64,000 bases of DNA, taken from NCBI RefSeq assembly GCF_048128805.1, contig NC_136010.1:29451980-29515979 (forward strand), read 5' to 3'. The position numbers and the translations under genes are program-made. How positions within the stretch are numbered: position 1 is the first letter of the stretch; the number at the start of each line of letters is the position of its first letter. The notes beneath the pieces were generated by a model. The model saw nothing but the letters and a program-made list of their open reading frames with translations. It searched no databases and was not told the origin of the DNA. Shown piece after piece: positions 13,501-25,192 of the stretch. This DNA is from Centroberyx gerrardi. Its lineage: Eukaryota > Chordata > Actinopteri > Beryciformes > Berycidae.

Positions 13501-16500
13501 CCCTTAAAAGTAATGAGATTTTGATATAAAAATACAAGAAAATATTTTTTTTGGTCATTTCTTTTGGCATAAATTGTCAAATAGGTGTATGGAATGATAA
13601 TTAGAATGAGCTAAAAATGCAAAAAATTAAACATTTTTTTTATTTCAGTGTGACGTTAAATGGGCATTATTAATGATTCCATATTCCATATGAGAAGAAT
13701 ATACTTCTAACATTTGACCTGTAAAACCAGACTCAACAAAGAGGGGCAATACAGACAGATGAGTTCTACAGTGATACCTTTAGTGTTGTCCTCAGGGTCA
13801 CTTTCTGTCCCGCTGGTCTCCTCTGTGGATAAGAATTAAGAGGAGGAAGAGATCAGGGAGGGGCAGAGGAATGGAAAAGATCGAGACAGCATAATCAGGC
13901 GCAGACAGTCAGCCTTTGTTTGATAATCAGCGGCTGGCCCTATGGCAGCTGGCCTTGTGTGTATCATCAAATGCAGGGGTATTTCCACCGAGAGGCTTAA
14001 ACTTAATCTGGTTGAAGTGTTGATGTGTGTGACGTTTGGGCATCTGCGAGAGTGCGTGCGGTGCGTGTCATACCTCGCACCGAGTTGCCCTGGCTCTTCA
14101 CTCTCTTCCTCCCTCGCTTCGCGTCGAAGATCGTCTCAATCTTGTTGACGTACTGCGTTGCAGAACACACACAAACCCGTCATTTTGCAGGCATCATAAA
14201 ATGAATTACAGGGAATCATGATATAACAGCCTCTAAGTACATAATGATGTTATGGATTTCCAGCATTTTTTTACCATTACATTCCAGCATTCTTTTTTTT
14301 ATTGCACTGAAAGTATGCTAGAATAGACCGTGAATTAATACACAGCCTGGGAAAGGAGTTAAACGCAGCAGTGGGCGCACACAGGAAGCTGAAACTTATC
14401 TTGCAGAGGGCACACAGAGTGCTGCCAGTTGTGTAGGTGAGCCTGGCTGGACTTTAACATGAGCGCCTATGGAAGTAGACCAAGCTGTCACGACTGAGAT
14501 AATGGTTTACTATTCTTGAGCATAGAAATACACAGTTGAGATATTATTAAGTCTATGCTTCATTGTGGTAACAGCTAATTAACACCCTCAGTTTGTCAGT
14601 ACCATAGGCTTCAGCCGGAAGATGTTTATTTTTATAGAAGATGTATATTTAAATGTTACATTTTAAGTCATAATCTGTGACATTTTCATCTAAATAAGTG
14701 TCCAGTTTGATATCCTCTATGGCCGATTGATACAACACAATAGTGATTCAACCTATATCCACTTCATGAAAGCTTTTACATTTGCTGTTCTAAACACCTG
14801 GTAGCTCTTTCCTGGGGAAAATCCTAAGTTTCCGGTTTGTATGGAATCAACAGAAGAAGAACTGGGTAGTTAGCATGAGCAGTGATAGCCACCATGGCTG
14901 AACAGACAAAGAAAAGAGAAACTCAAACTGCATCAACAGAAAATCCAAGGAAACAAGACGTCACAGCACTGGACACACTGTTTGATTGACAGGTGATCTC
15001 TGGGAAGTGTAGTGCAGAAACACCACAGCAATGATCGCTGAGCACCAGAGATGGAGACAAAAAAAACAAAACAAAACAAACAAACGCAGAGGCAAGATGT
15101 TGACCAATGGCCTTCAAACTATATAACAATGGTCTAGTTTGTGTAAAGGAATTTAAGAGACACACTCCTCCGATCAAAATACTATCCTTCATTAATTCAA
15201 GAATGCACTTGTGAAGCAGCTTGATTAGTATTCCAGCTGTCTCACATGCTGGCAGGCTCGAGTCTCACGGGTTCGAGACTGGGAAGAGACTACTGTTCGG
15301 AAGCTATAATCCTTTCTAGCGTGGATCATATCTGTAACATTAGCTGTGCCTGCGGCATCACAAGTCTCACATACACAGATGCACATGTACTTAATCCCTG
15401 GTTTATTACTGTACCTCGTCCTCAGAGTAACTCTCTCTCCACACACTTCCCACCTCCACGGGTTGTACATTTGAATTCATGTATTCTGCTTGCGTTCTCC
15501 AAGAAGCTTTTTCTGTCGCTCTCTACTATCTACTTCTTTCAGTCTTCTCTCCTTCCTGCTCACCAAGGCGCCGCCCTCGTCTTCCTCTCCGACACAACAC
15601 AACAGGGAACGTACCACTTTCTGTTTCTTGAGTAAGGCAATACTCACGGTCAATCCAAACTTTGGGATGCAAGCTATGAGATCCCAGATGCAAGCATCGT
15701 TTACCTGAGGCAGCTTCTGTGTTTTCTGAGTGCTTGGGCGTCGGGGTGTGGCCGGTTTGGGAGTGTCTGCGAGGGTCGAGAGGCCGGGTGACGTCCTCTC
15801 CACTTTGCCGGCGTAGCCTCGCAAAGTCTGGGGCTTAGGAGGGAGCTGCAACACATCAACTGAGCAGTTATCACTTGCTTTTAGATAACTGCATGGTGGT
15901 GAATTGCATTACTCCCTCTTCCTTCTTGGTGAGAAATGTCAAGAGTCTCAAGTTGAGGAGGGACCATGCACCGCAACTATTTGTTACAACCACACAGGCC
16001 CAAAGAAAAATACTTCTGTATTGTGAAATGCAGATATAAATGTAATTAGTTACCTTTGGGGCGTGAGGGCTCTGTCTCTGAGAAATGGTCCAGGGTCGGG
16101 GCCTTGCAATAGGGAGACACGCAGGAGACAGCTTCACATCCTCGTAGGGGTTATCTCTGGTCACTTCACCTGAGGGAAGGTCAAAGGTAGGTTAGACATC
16201 AGGAGATTTAACGTTAGATATGGTCTATAGTGAAAAATTCCATACTTGTTGCTAGCTTTTAAGAACATGCACACAATTACTGTCAAACCAATTGACTTTT
16301 CCATGACTTTCCACAACTAAGTTGGAACACTTCCAAGACCTAAATATTTGATTCCTTCCTGGTCTGTTGATGTTGTTTTTCAGCTCAGAAAAGTTGTAAA
16401 GGAGTAAACAGTCTGGTTTCCACTATAGGTGGGCCTGATGTGGAGTAAAACAGCTGAAAACCACCATCTAATGCAGTGATTCTCAACCTTTCATATCAAG

Positions 16501-19500
16501 GACCCCTAATTTAGTCCACATTAGTGCCACAGACCCCAATTTGATGAGATTTTGTCTCTCAGACCCAAATCTGAGAATATTTTTATTGTTAGATATGATT
16601 TTGTCCAGAATTCCATGACTATCTGTACTGTAGATAGAGAGATGATCAAAATAGTCATTCTTCTACATTCTCTAATTGTGTTAACTTCTTGTAAATGAAA
16701 TAATGCTGAAGTTTAACAATTCATCAATTTGCTGGGGACCCCCTGGAACCCCCTCAAGGACCCCTGGTGGACCCTGGACCTGTAAAATAAATTCTGGTAT
16801 ATTCCTGTAAAGGGACCCATTTGTAAAATTCCCTGATTTTCCCCGACTTCCCGAGAATTTATCAAATTAACTGACTTTTCCTGTCTGGAAAATATCTCAA
16901 AATTCCATGACCAGTGGGAAACCCTGATTAAGGAACAGGGTCTTAACCTGTGAAGGCTTTTCTGAAATGCTCTTCACTGATTAGGATATACATTTTCTTG
17001 ATTAATGCATTGATTCCTGTAATACCATCAGCTACAGAAAGCTTTCTCTCTAGGTCCCCGCTGTAATAAAACAAACTGTAAATGGAGCTTTTTCAGCAGC
17101 GGAACTGTACGTTCAACAAATGACTAGCACCCAATGGTCTTTATGACTTCCTGTCTTTGTCTGTTTTCAACAAGACCCAGGCTAATTTGAGAGGTCTAAA
17201 AGTTGTGACCATGTTTACAACAAGCCCATAATGTCCTCTTCAGTTCAAGAGACTCACAGACGATGTCCTCGTAAATATTGTCATCAGAGAAGGCGTGGTA
17301 GAGGCCCGAGCGCCTGGCCTCGCCTCCCAGCGTGCCTTGCTTGTTCGTCAGCCGCGCCGCATCCTCGTACTCAAAGGACTTCCTGTGGGAGGGAGGGAGG
17401 GAAGGGAAGAGCAATGAGAAAGAGGAGTCTGGCTGTTGCCCTAAAGATAGCCAGCATACTAACCCTAACCCTAACCCAACCCTAACCCTAAACCCTAACC
17501 CTAACCCAAACCCTAACCCTAACCCTAACCCATGAATACTAGACAGTACCAGACACCAGTAGGAATAATGGAAAAGGAGAGAGAAGATAAAGAGAGAGAG
17601 AGAAGATGTATACAGAAGAGGTGACGTGAAACTGTCACAATGCAAACTGTCCATCCTGCCAAATCGTACCCGGGGACACACAGTAAATATATAGAAAGCA
17701 ACACGAAATAAGAATGAAACAATTTTCACCGCAATGGCCTCATTTTTCTACAACCATTATACTATGCTATCAAAATTCATTGGAATATTGAGGTGAAATT
17801 CTACACGCAAGGGCTTTAAAAATATAACTGCAATGGTTCGGCACAATGAGCAATTTAAGGTTTGAGTTACTTTTCCTTTGAAGACTGGACGCTGTGCAGA
17901 ATTCAGTAAAATAGGACTTAAACTCTACTTGAACAGATCCTAATGGTCTTTGTTAAGGTATTCTTTTACTCTAATTTTATTAAAAAAAATTGTTGGCACA
18001 TATTTTCTTTAAAGGCTGCAAATGGAGAACTGTGCTGTGAAAACTGAGAACTGTATTGTGATACGATATTTTGTCACCAACCCCTAGACCCCTATTTAGA
18101 TAACAATGATAGACGCTACAATTGGAAATTACATCTTAGAGAACTACATTTCTGGAAGTCAAATCGCCAAATAAGGCCTGAGCTGAATGTGTATATGGGT
18201 TATCGAGTTAGGTCTTGTTTTACTTAGCCTTGAGTGAGTGTGTGTGTGTATGTGTGCGTGTGAAAACATCCAAATGTGACCCCTAGACCCGTGGCTGCTG
18301 AGGAACTAGGCCACGTCCAGACAATAGTGCACAATGCTGCCAGATATCATGTGACATCGCACCTGGAGCCCGGCCAACAGCTTAGACAGACAGTTCCCTC
18401 CCTAAAGCTGCTCCCAAACACTCGCTTTCTACGCTTTTCAGTAAACACCACAATACTAAACAAAGGCCAGCGTATTTTTAGCCAGAGGAGGTCTTTCAAT
18501 GTGTGTTTTCACAAAAGGCGTGCTTTCTTATTCCATCAGTAGGAGTTGTTTTCTTCACATAATTCAGATGAGAGAAAAGTCTGGGAGAAATTTCCCTCCC
18601 CTTTCAATTTACTTTATAGTGAAAGACATTTTTGGAAGGACCTGTTGAGAAAAAAACAATACAAAATGGTTACTTGTGCCCTACTTGCAGTGCATCACCT
18701 CACCTGTTCTTTTTATGCCTTGAAAGACCGTCGGTCTTAGCAGCAGGACACAGAGGAGGCGGGAAGCTAGGTGGGTGGCCTATCCCGCCGCTCTTTGAGT
18801 GGCTGTTATGAGGAGATCTGCTATCCCATCGAACCGGCTGCCCCGTAGCGTCGCCGGTTCCCCGATATCGGAATGTCCGCTGAGGTTTGGGTGGAGCCAG
18901 AGTCTCCCCTGAGGACTCTCGACCTTTCTCCCAGAGTAATTTGTCCCCCTCGAGCCTCCGCCAGAAACCCCTAGAGGTGTAGAAGTTCCCCGAGGGCATG
19001 TTGTCCTCTTGGTCATCGGTCGGTAGAGGTAGAGGTTTAGCAACAACCTCGACATCCAAGACGCAAGCGATTTTTTGGTTTCCATTGGTGGCGATGATTC
19101 GTTTACCTGGACAGCTAGTAGTGTTAGAATCCACTTTAGGAGATGCGAATATAGGTGCTACAACTGGCTTATTTCCCAGGGTTGTGGTTGAAAATTCATT
19201 GGAACAATTCCGCAGAGGTTCTGACTTTCTACCAGCCGCTGTAAGTCCAGCTCGTGCTTCAGTTTCCCGGAAATCTAAGCCCAGGCTCTTAGCTTTGGAG
19301 AGGCTGGCTTTGCCTTGAAGTTCCCCTCTCGAGCCGTCACTGCAAAATCCGTTCCCCAGGGCATCGCCAGACAGAGTTCGGGATAAGACCGGAGGGTGCG
19401 CTTTGACCCCAGCGTCCTGGTTGCTGCACTGGGTACTGCGGCCTTCCCACTGGGAGATCTTCTGCCTGATGTTAATGCCCTGCTCATGACAGAGGGGCCT

Positions 19501-19599
19501 CCCCGAGGAAGGGGCCTGCCAGGCCACGGTGGCCCGTTTCTGCAGGCCGCCGACCCCTCCGCCTGCTCGCCTGGCCTGCTCCAGCCCCAGAGCCAGCAT
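4503..19599 (-). CDS. dennd2c: DENN domain-containing protein 2C (Rab guanine-nucleotide exchange factor)
   Basis: Coding exons, gene order: 18704-19599, 17258-17382, 16054-16169, 15705-15845, 14074-14152, 13778-13822, 13144-13328, 12456-12565, 11626-11695, 10755-10832, 10194-10334, 9300-9448, 8295-8472, 7795-7836, 7092-7200, 5730-5972, 4627-4713, 4503-4534. Every junction is GT-AG and in phase; total 2826 bp, 941 aa (human DENND2C is about 928 aa). The first exon encodes a low-complexity N-terminus with the family motif KISQWEGR; residues about 300-450 include SDDNIYEDI and NPYEDV. Exons 7-9 carry the upstream DENN region (TLERDLIQLQQQQLF, FEKSCRHSREAEDRLK), exons 10-13 the core DENN module (RLPEVHCIVSRLGCFNLF, LLLERRVIFIADKL, LYPFTWQHTF), and exons 14-17 the downstream DENN part (SEAFVRFFVELVGHYP, FLQLFMDTQMFAGFIQD). 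DENND2 proteins activate Rab9-type GTPases in membrane traffic. An in-frame TAG lies just upstream of the ATG at 19597-19599. DENND2A/D paralogues are less likely, given the C-terminus GSKMKFLQ and the AMPD1 neighbour. Confidence 0.93.
5047..5582. mobile_element. non-autonomous DNA transposon flanked by TTAA (piggyBac-like)
   Basis: The ends are AGGTCCA... and ...GGGACCT, short inverted repeats, each directly flanked by TTAA (5043-5046 and 5583-5586). TTAA duplication is the hallmark of piggyBac-type insertion. It sits in the dennd2c intron between exons 4627-4713 and 5730-5972 and has no transposase ORF. The terminal match is short (about 7 bp plus similar flanks), so the superfamily is a reasoned guess. 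Confidence 0.55.
6040..6365. repeat. dispersed repeat fragment in dennd2c intron
   Basis: Begins with acagggtgtctacatg and ends with phrases such as catttaagacttttaaagac. Similar wording recurs at about 52250-52310 and 40060-40145, which suggests copies of one interspersed family. The boundaries are approximate. The rest of the 5973-7091 intron shows nothing recognisable. Confidence 0.35.
7795..7836 (-). CDS. dennd2c: 42-bp dennd2c exon joining core and downstream DENN regions
   Basis: This exon is too short for ORF calling. Read on the minus strand, it lies between ...TTCCCAG and GTGTGTAC and encodes VLIVDLCADKFVVQ, near-identical to the human DENND2C segment that follows PIEE. Without it the flanking phase-0 exons (8295-8472 and 7092-7200) would join in frame but lack this conserved strand. 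Confidence 0.9.
7940..7985. repeat. LINE/SINE-like 3' tail fragment
   Basis: The phrase ccacagggatcattaaagt and its surroundings resemble the 3' tails of L2/CR1-like fish retroposons. A near copy lies at 26188-26222 (ccacagggattattaaagt) and a related one at 12118-12180. Confidence 0.4.
8594..9081. mobile_element. candidate MITE with GTGTGTTCACA-type inverted ends
   Basis: Left end GGGTGTGTTCACA at 8594 and right end TGTGAACACAGCC ending at 9081 are imperfect inverted repeats enclosing about 490 bp of dennd2c intron. No transposase is visible. I could not fix a target-site duplication, so superfamily and exact ends are open. Confidence 0.4.
11330..11357. repeat. (ATAC)n tetranucleotide microsatellite
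   Basis: Seven tandem ATAC units in a dennd2c intron. Confidence 0.85.
11558..11580. repeat. (CA)n microsatellite
   Basis: About eleven CA units shortly downstream (on the minus strand) of dennd2c exon 11626-11695, in the adjacent intron. Confidence 0.9.
12118..12180. repeat. retroposon 3'-tail-like fragment
   Basis: Contains ggaactttaatgatccccg followed by a CAG-rich run, resembling the tails of fish L2/CR1-like elements. Intronic in dennd2c. Confidence 0.4.
16475..16790. repeat. hAT-like MITE fragment
   Basis: Starts with CAGTGATTCTCAACC, a wording typical of fish hAT non-autonomous elements, and later contains CCCCTCAAGGACCCC-type sequence similar to the element at 37467-37721. A matching right end is not clear, so this copy may be truncated. 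It lies in the dennd2c intron between 16169 and 17258. Confidence 0.4.
17461..17532. repeat. interstitial telomeric repeat, (CCCTAA)n / (TTAGGG)n
   Basis: About twelve CCCTAA-type units with three variants (CCCAA, CCCTAAA, CCCAAA) in roughly 72 bp, within the first intron between coding exons of dennd2c. Read on the gene strand it is TTAGGG. The repeated GLGLGF peptide read through here is a repeat artefact. Confidence 0.95.
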
Positions 19600-20107
19600 G
19601 TTGAGAGGGGGCTAAGTGCCAGCTCGCCCTCAGTTCCCCATTGGTGAATGCATGAGGGTTTTCCTCCGCAAAGACGGATAGAGACACTGCTGACCCAGCG
19701 AGTCCGTCTGCTATTAATTAATCCAGAGCAGAATGTGAGGACAGAGGAGTAATTGTTCCTTTAGGTTTTTACGTTGTCTTCTTGCGCTAGCAGAGTGTCA
19801 TTTTCCCCCTCGTCTCCTTTTACAAACAACCTAAAAAGTAGACAAGACACAAAAATTACACATCAATCACTCCGCACTTCAAACAAGTTCAGACGGCACA
19901 CCGTGGGGCCAAAGAGAAAACAGAGCAATCTAGGGGGACACTAGTAGCACACTTCTGAAGCAGCGTACGGGATGTAAGCAGGACCACAGCGAAGGTCAGG
20001 AAGGATAGGCTCCTGTCAAGGTCGGGCGCTAAAAATAAAGCCAATAAGGGTAAGGAAAGACAGTGACAGGAACAAGGTTGCTGCAGCATTGTGCTGTGAT
20101 GTGTGAG

Positions 20108-20127
20108 TCTGTGTGTGTGTGTGTGTC
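20108..20127. repeat. (GT)n microsatellite
   Basis: Short run of GT units upstream of dennd2c. Confidence 0.8.
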
Positions 20128-22907
20128 TTTAGCTGCCCAAAACCTCCTCTAGCCCCGGGGGAACTGGCCGCCCTGTAGCTGCTGACCACATAGCAGGCCA
20201 GCTATGAAATGCCAATGATACAGTAAAACATTTAATCTAATTTACTGTTCTCTCAAAGCTCTCTTTCACAGGACTGGGAAGAATGGACATTTCGAGCATT
20301 TTTACGGCGGCTTCAGAGGGCTTTAGAGGCAAGAAAACACATGAATCTCCAGGCACAACAGTGACAAACATTTCGGGGGATAATGGAAAACATCTCAGCC
20401 ACACCTACCTACACAGTGGAATAAAAGCTCTTCAAGTGGTTGAGAGGCAAGATACAAACATACTGTAGACTCTGTTTGAGACTGCACTGAGGGCTACGCG
20501 AGAGAAACAGGATATGTACACTATGAAGCAATATTCCAAATCAAGGTCTTGTTCCCGCTCTTCAAATGTTATCATGAAAAACACTGAATGTGAAATTTTG
20601 CAACAGCATCTGCTCCGATTCATGTTCCCTGCCTCGACATCAATGTGGTTACTGTACGCTCTTGTACGGCGGCTCCTGGCTTGCTGGAACCGAACCATTT
20701 GGACACGTTGCATATTACGACGAAGGCTGAAAGCATTTAGAGAAGGGGAGACATGGTAAAATTCCACAGCGCAGCTCATGATCATAATAACTCTATGAGC
20801 TGCATTCCAGCAGAGCTGTCTAGGAGGGGGGGCTGGGGAATAAATTTAACTAGAGACAGTCGGTCAGTCAGGCCTGCAAATGATGCCTTTGTTTGGTTTG
20901 ACCTAAATCGAACGCATTTGCACTGGAATGCCACTCAATCGCTGCTGGATCCCGCAATGACAATGCGGCTACTACACTGACCCACTTGCATTATTTGTCC
21001 ATGTGTGCAGTGCGTTATACAGGAAGTCCTGACTTGCGTTTCCTGAGATGCAGGAAGAAGGATCAGCAGACTGTCCATAATTATGGTGCGGAGAGATTTG
21101 CACCCAGTTACAACCGCTGATTTGAGCTATGTTTAGGTCAGCTCATATCCCAGCCCTGTGACAATAATCAAACGTTCTCTTTGAAATACGTCCACAAATC
21201 CAGCTACTCCTGTGAACATGTCTGAAGCTGTCCCATTCCGTCTTTCCCATGTCATCCAGTTGACATCATATCTCCACATACTTTTACATAGGCTAGATAT
21301 TGCCTATGAAGCAAACTGTGAGGTGCTGTGATATCAGATGACAACTCAGCCAGAGGGCAAGTCAGAGTGAACTATCATAGAGGTTCGTAAGGCTGTCAAC
21401 TCCGGGGAGAGGCATCCTCGTATTTTCAGTGAAACTCACTGACTCATCCAGGTAGAAACCAGACACAGAAGGTTTGAATCCCCAATACCCTTTCATCACC
21501 TGGCAGCTAAATTAAACCTAATTGCACCTTCAAAAACAGCCACAAAACGCCCTCCCCAAGAATTGCGACATGACACAACTTGTCCTAGGTGGGGTATTCT
21601 ACGAGTGTGGTTTACCGTAAACAGTGACAGTTAAAGCTATAATAAAGCAAAAGTGGGGGTTTGCTAAGTGCCAAAATAAAAGGAGACACCAACATAAAGA
21701 GTCTTAATGTGGTACTGGGCCAACAGAACAGCTTCAGTGCATCTGGCACAGATTTGACAGTGTCTGTGAATGGGTGCTACACCATTCTAACATGACAAAT
21801 TCCATGACTTGGTGTCATTTGGTTGATGTTGGTGGAAATCTCTGTATTGGCCACCGCTCCGGATTCTCTAGGTTAAGACCTGGAGACTGAGACAGCAGTA
21901 ATGGCAAATGGTTTACACTGGTTTCTTGCTAAAACTATTCAGTATCCAGACTGTTGATGGAGGCATGGTGATCCTGGAAGGCATCAGGACAGAAATGCTT
22001 CAACATAGGATAGCGACTTTATCTTGCTCTCTCTATCTATCTTAGTGGACAATGCACCCCAGCTGATTTCAATATTATGTGTATTATACATTTAGTCCAG
22101 TATTTCCTCTAAACTTGGCAACACCTACAGAAGGTTCTAGTTAGATAGTAAGATCCTCTCAGAATTAAGGTTCAACTGTCCATGACCTGGAGATAGTTGA
22201 TTGAAAAATATTGAAAGAGCCTCCCATTTCACTGCTTACTACCGGGTATTGAGTTGTCAGACTCGTAGGTAATCACTGACTAAAATTAAAATGAGATAGA
22301 TACAAGGAAGAGAGGGATCTAGAGGATAAGCCATAATACGTGGGTCAGTATGGAGAGAACATCACTCCAAGCCCCTTTCAAAACTATGGCAATTTAGTGT
22401 GGTCTCGCTTATCGGAAAAAGCACTTACCGCAAACAATATGACTCAAGACCTTTTCTAAACCAATAGGATTCATTCTCCAATTCGGCATACATATATTCA
22501 ACCAAGCAGCACTTTACTTTGGTAAAATCTCAACTTTTCTAATTGGTTCGTACTGCTCGCCACCATCCACCACGGTGTATTTTGGTGGAAGAAGATTGTG
22601 CGAATCACAAGCGGACCAATCATAAAGGTTTGTTTGTTTGTTTGTTTTAAAGCGGTGCTTGGTGTATTGGATGTGTGCCGAACTGAATAATGGACCCTAA
22701 CAATACAGAAAAGGTCTTGATGCAAATTTTATGAGGTGTACACTTTTACCGAGAAGCAAGGCAGTTTTAAATCGCCATATTTTTACATGCAGTTTGGGCA
22801 TCCAATTCTCTTCATACTAGACAACGGCACGTATCGGGTCCACGTTACACCAAGGACACATTTTGACGGTAAGTCAGTAAATTAATTGAATGTAAAAAAT
22901 AAATAAA

Positions 22908-22910
22908 TAA

Positions 22911-22958
<48 letters not shown>

Positions 22959-22959
22959 C
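22908..22959. repeat. (AT)n-rich microsatellite
   Basis: AT dinucleotides interrupted by GT and AC, followed by ATATATCACTC. Confidence 0.9.
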
Positions 22960-23817
22960 ACTCACCTCTTGAGTCACAGAGCAGACAAGATAGCGTTAGC
23001 TATCAAATGTAGAGCAAAATAATGCAGCCCAACAAAAGCAAACATGTCTCTCGTACCCCTAGTAGTTTGAAGTGAGGAGCAAAGTTCATTTTCCTTGCCC
23101 ACAGCATCGATGCAAAGAAAAACACAAATAAAGTCCCAGTTCATTCGCTTCCATCGTTCTTCAATCTGGAGGAAACTAGCAGTCTGACTAGCTTCAGGCT
23201 AACGTTGGCTTCTTCAGCAAGTTATCAAAGATTAAAAGTTTAACTTTCTAGGGGATAATTGTACTCTTGCGGGGGAGAAAGGGCTCTACCAAACTAATAA
23301 CGTCACACAACAAACAAAGTAAGCATGCAAAAGGCAGGCAGATCAGTATAAAGTCCTCGCCCTCCTCCGGACTACAAGTGTCAAGTCAGCCAGAATAATA
23401 CATATAACTTCCGGTTGTAGCTTCCAAAATAAAACCCTCATTGACAAACGCAATGTTTCTCCAAGTATCACAAAGTACCAACGTGAAAATAAAGAATATG
23501 TTTAAGAAGGAATCTGCAGAAGCTACTTTTTTTGTATTTAAGTCATCAAATGTTAACATTTTTAGTTTAAAATTTCCCCGACCATAAGGTCTTTCAAATA
23601 CCCTGCACCCTAATAGAATTTAATCTATTTAGTATCAATTTTACAGCTACAAATGGCAAGTATTCAGTATTTCCCCCAGAATTATATTCTTGGCAGAGGT
23701 GGGAAGGCTCTGTAATAGCATTTATACTATAGGACACTAAAACTCTCAATTGAAACCAGGGCTTAAAATAATATCAATAAATGTTAAAATGTTTTATTAT
23801 GCTACTATTATCAGTAT

Positions 23818-23850
23818 TGTTATTATTATTATTATTATTACTATTATTAG
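23818..23850. repeat. (TTA)n trinucleotide repeat
   Basis: About ten TTA/CTA units in the intergenic region. Confidence 0.85.
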
Positions 23851-24919
23851 GCCCATTATTAGTCATACCTGTGTGAAATCCGATCTAAATGTCACCTTAG
23901 AATCAATTCAGGTTAAGGGCCTCCCACAGACAACCAGTGAAGTAGGCTATTGATCAATTATACAATAAATATGTAAATCAAACAAATTGCATTACATCCA
24001 TCATATTGAAGGTGGTCGACACTGATTGGTCAATATCTGAATTTTAAAAGTAATATCGGTCTGATATATTGGCAAACGGATATATTGGTCTATTCCTCTT
24101 CTGTACACCCTGTACTTGTCTATATTCTTTTTTGTGACATTTCACGCTTTTACTTTGAAGGTAATACCGTCTAAGTTCCTGTTTTATTGTGGTTGATTCT
24201 GTGTAACTTGACGCAGCTATAACTGTGAGAAAGTTTGGTTGAATCGGGTTGAATCTTCCACAATGATCCAAGAGCTGTTGAGAGAGAAGACGTCATCACA
24301 TCTCCTGCAGCTGTCAAGGATGACTGAATACTGCTGCCTTCAGGTGCTGTCGGAAATATAGAATTTACTAATTGAGATGCACACGAAAGACCCAACAAGT
24401 TAGTTGGTAAATATGGCAGGGAAAAGTGTGTGTGTAATGTGTGTTTAGGGAAAAGTAGTGGAGAGTGTGTAAACCGTGTAAAACAATTGATTGTAAAAGT
24501 GATTGGGTGCATGTGTATTATACAACAACTTTATGCTAATAAATTAATTAAAACATCAATTAAATGCCTGATGTGCATTTTCTCCTCTTCATTCTGCTGC
24601 TGCAGCAGTGTGTAGCTCTGTGCAGCTTGATTTCTAAAACAACAGCCACCAGACTACTTTTGTTACAGGGAGTATGTTGTTGTTACATCCCACCAAAAGT
24701 ACCAAAAGATGAATGCACAAGTCTTATTGATGACTTCCGAAGCCAGAGCTTATGAGGAGCACCTGAAGGCAGCAGCACTGCCAAGTCACACAACCAGACA
24801 GGATCCTGCTGTGCAACACATCATTTAGTTTGCCAAACTGGTTTAGTTATGAACAACAAATGAATCAATGTAACACTGCCTTAGGCTAATGTCATGTCAT
24901 GGAAAACTAACAAAGACAT

Positions 24920-25192
24920 TTTATTTTATATTTTATTTTATTAGTTTCATTCCTATACATGATGTTCCTCCATATGACATATTACAATTGGACGATTGGA
25001 CGAGATGTACAGATGCTATACAGTGACAAGAAGACAATTACCAACCAAGGAGAGAACATCAGTATGTTAGAAGGCTTTTTTCTTTAAACTTCACTTCACT
25101 ACAGGTAAAAACTAAAACTCTGCTGTTATCTGGTATATTTCTGAGGATGAATACCCAGAGTATTTGACCAAGTGTGTGTTACGTGTGTGCAT
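24920..25192 (-). other. ampd1: ampd1 3' UTR with clustered polyA signals
   Basis: Downstream of the ampd1 stop on the minus strand, several overlapping AATAAA hexamers occur at 24920-24942 (plus-strand TTTATT). They give a short 3' UTR of about 270 nt. The cleavage site is inferred. Confidence 0.55.

Larger units (their letters stand above)
19600..24919. other. intergenic region between dennd2c 5' end and ampd1 3' end
   Basis: I see no conserved coding. The dennd2c promoter and any non-coding first exon must lie here but I cannot place them. Content includes GT-, AT- and TTA-type simple repeats, and short stretches that read like decayed repeats (for example tgatatattgg around 24000-24110). 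Confidence 0.5.

Noticed and set aside
15246..15635. 129-aa plus-strand open frame with a hydrophobic stretch
   Set aside because: It lies within a dennd2c intron, opposite strand, and has low-complexity composition and no family resemblance.
17196..17729. 177-aa minus-strand open frame with GLGLGFGLGL repeats
   Set aside because: It mixes the real dennd2c exon 17258-17382 with intron and the telomeric TTAGGG array; the repetitive peptide is a translation artefact.
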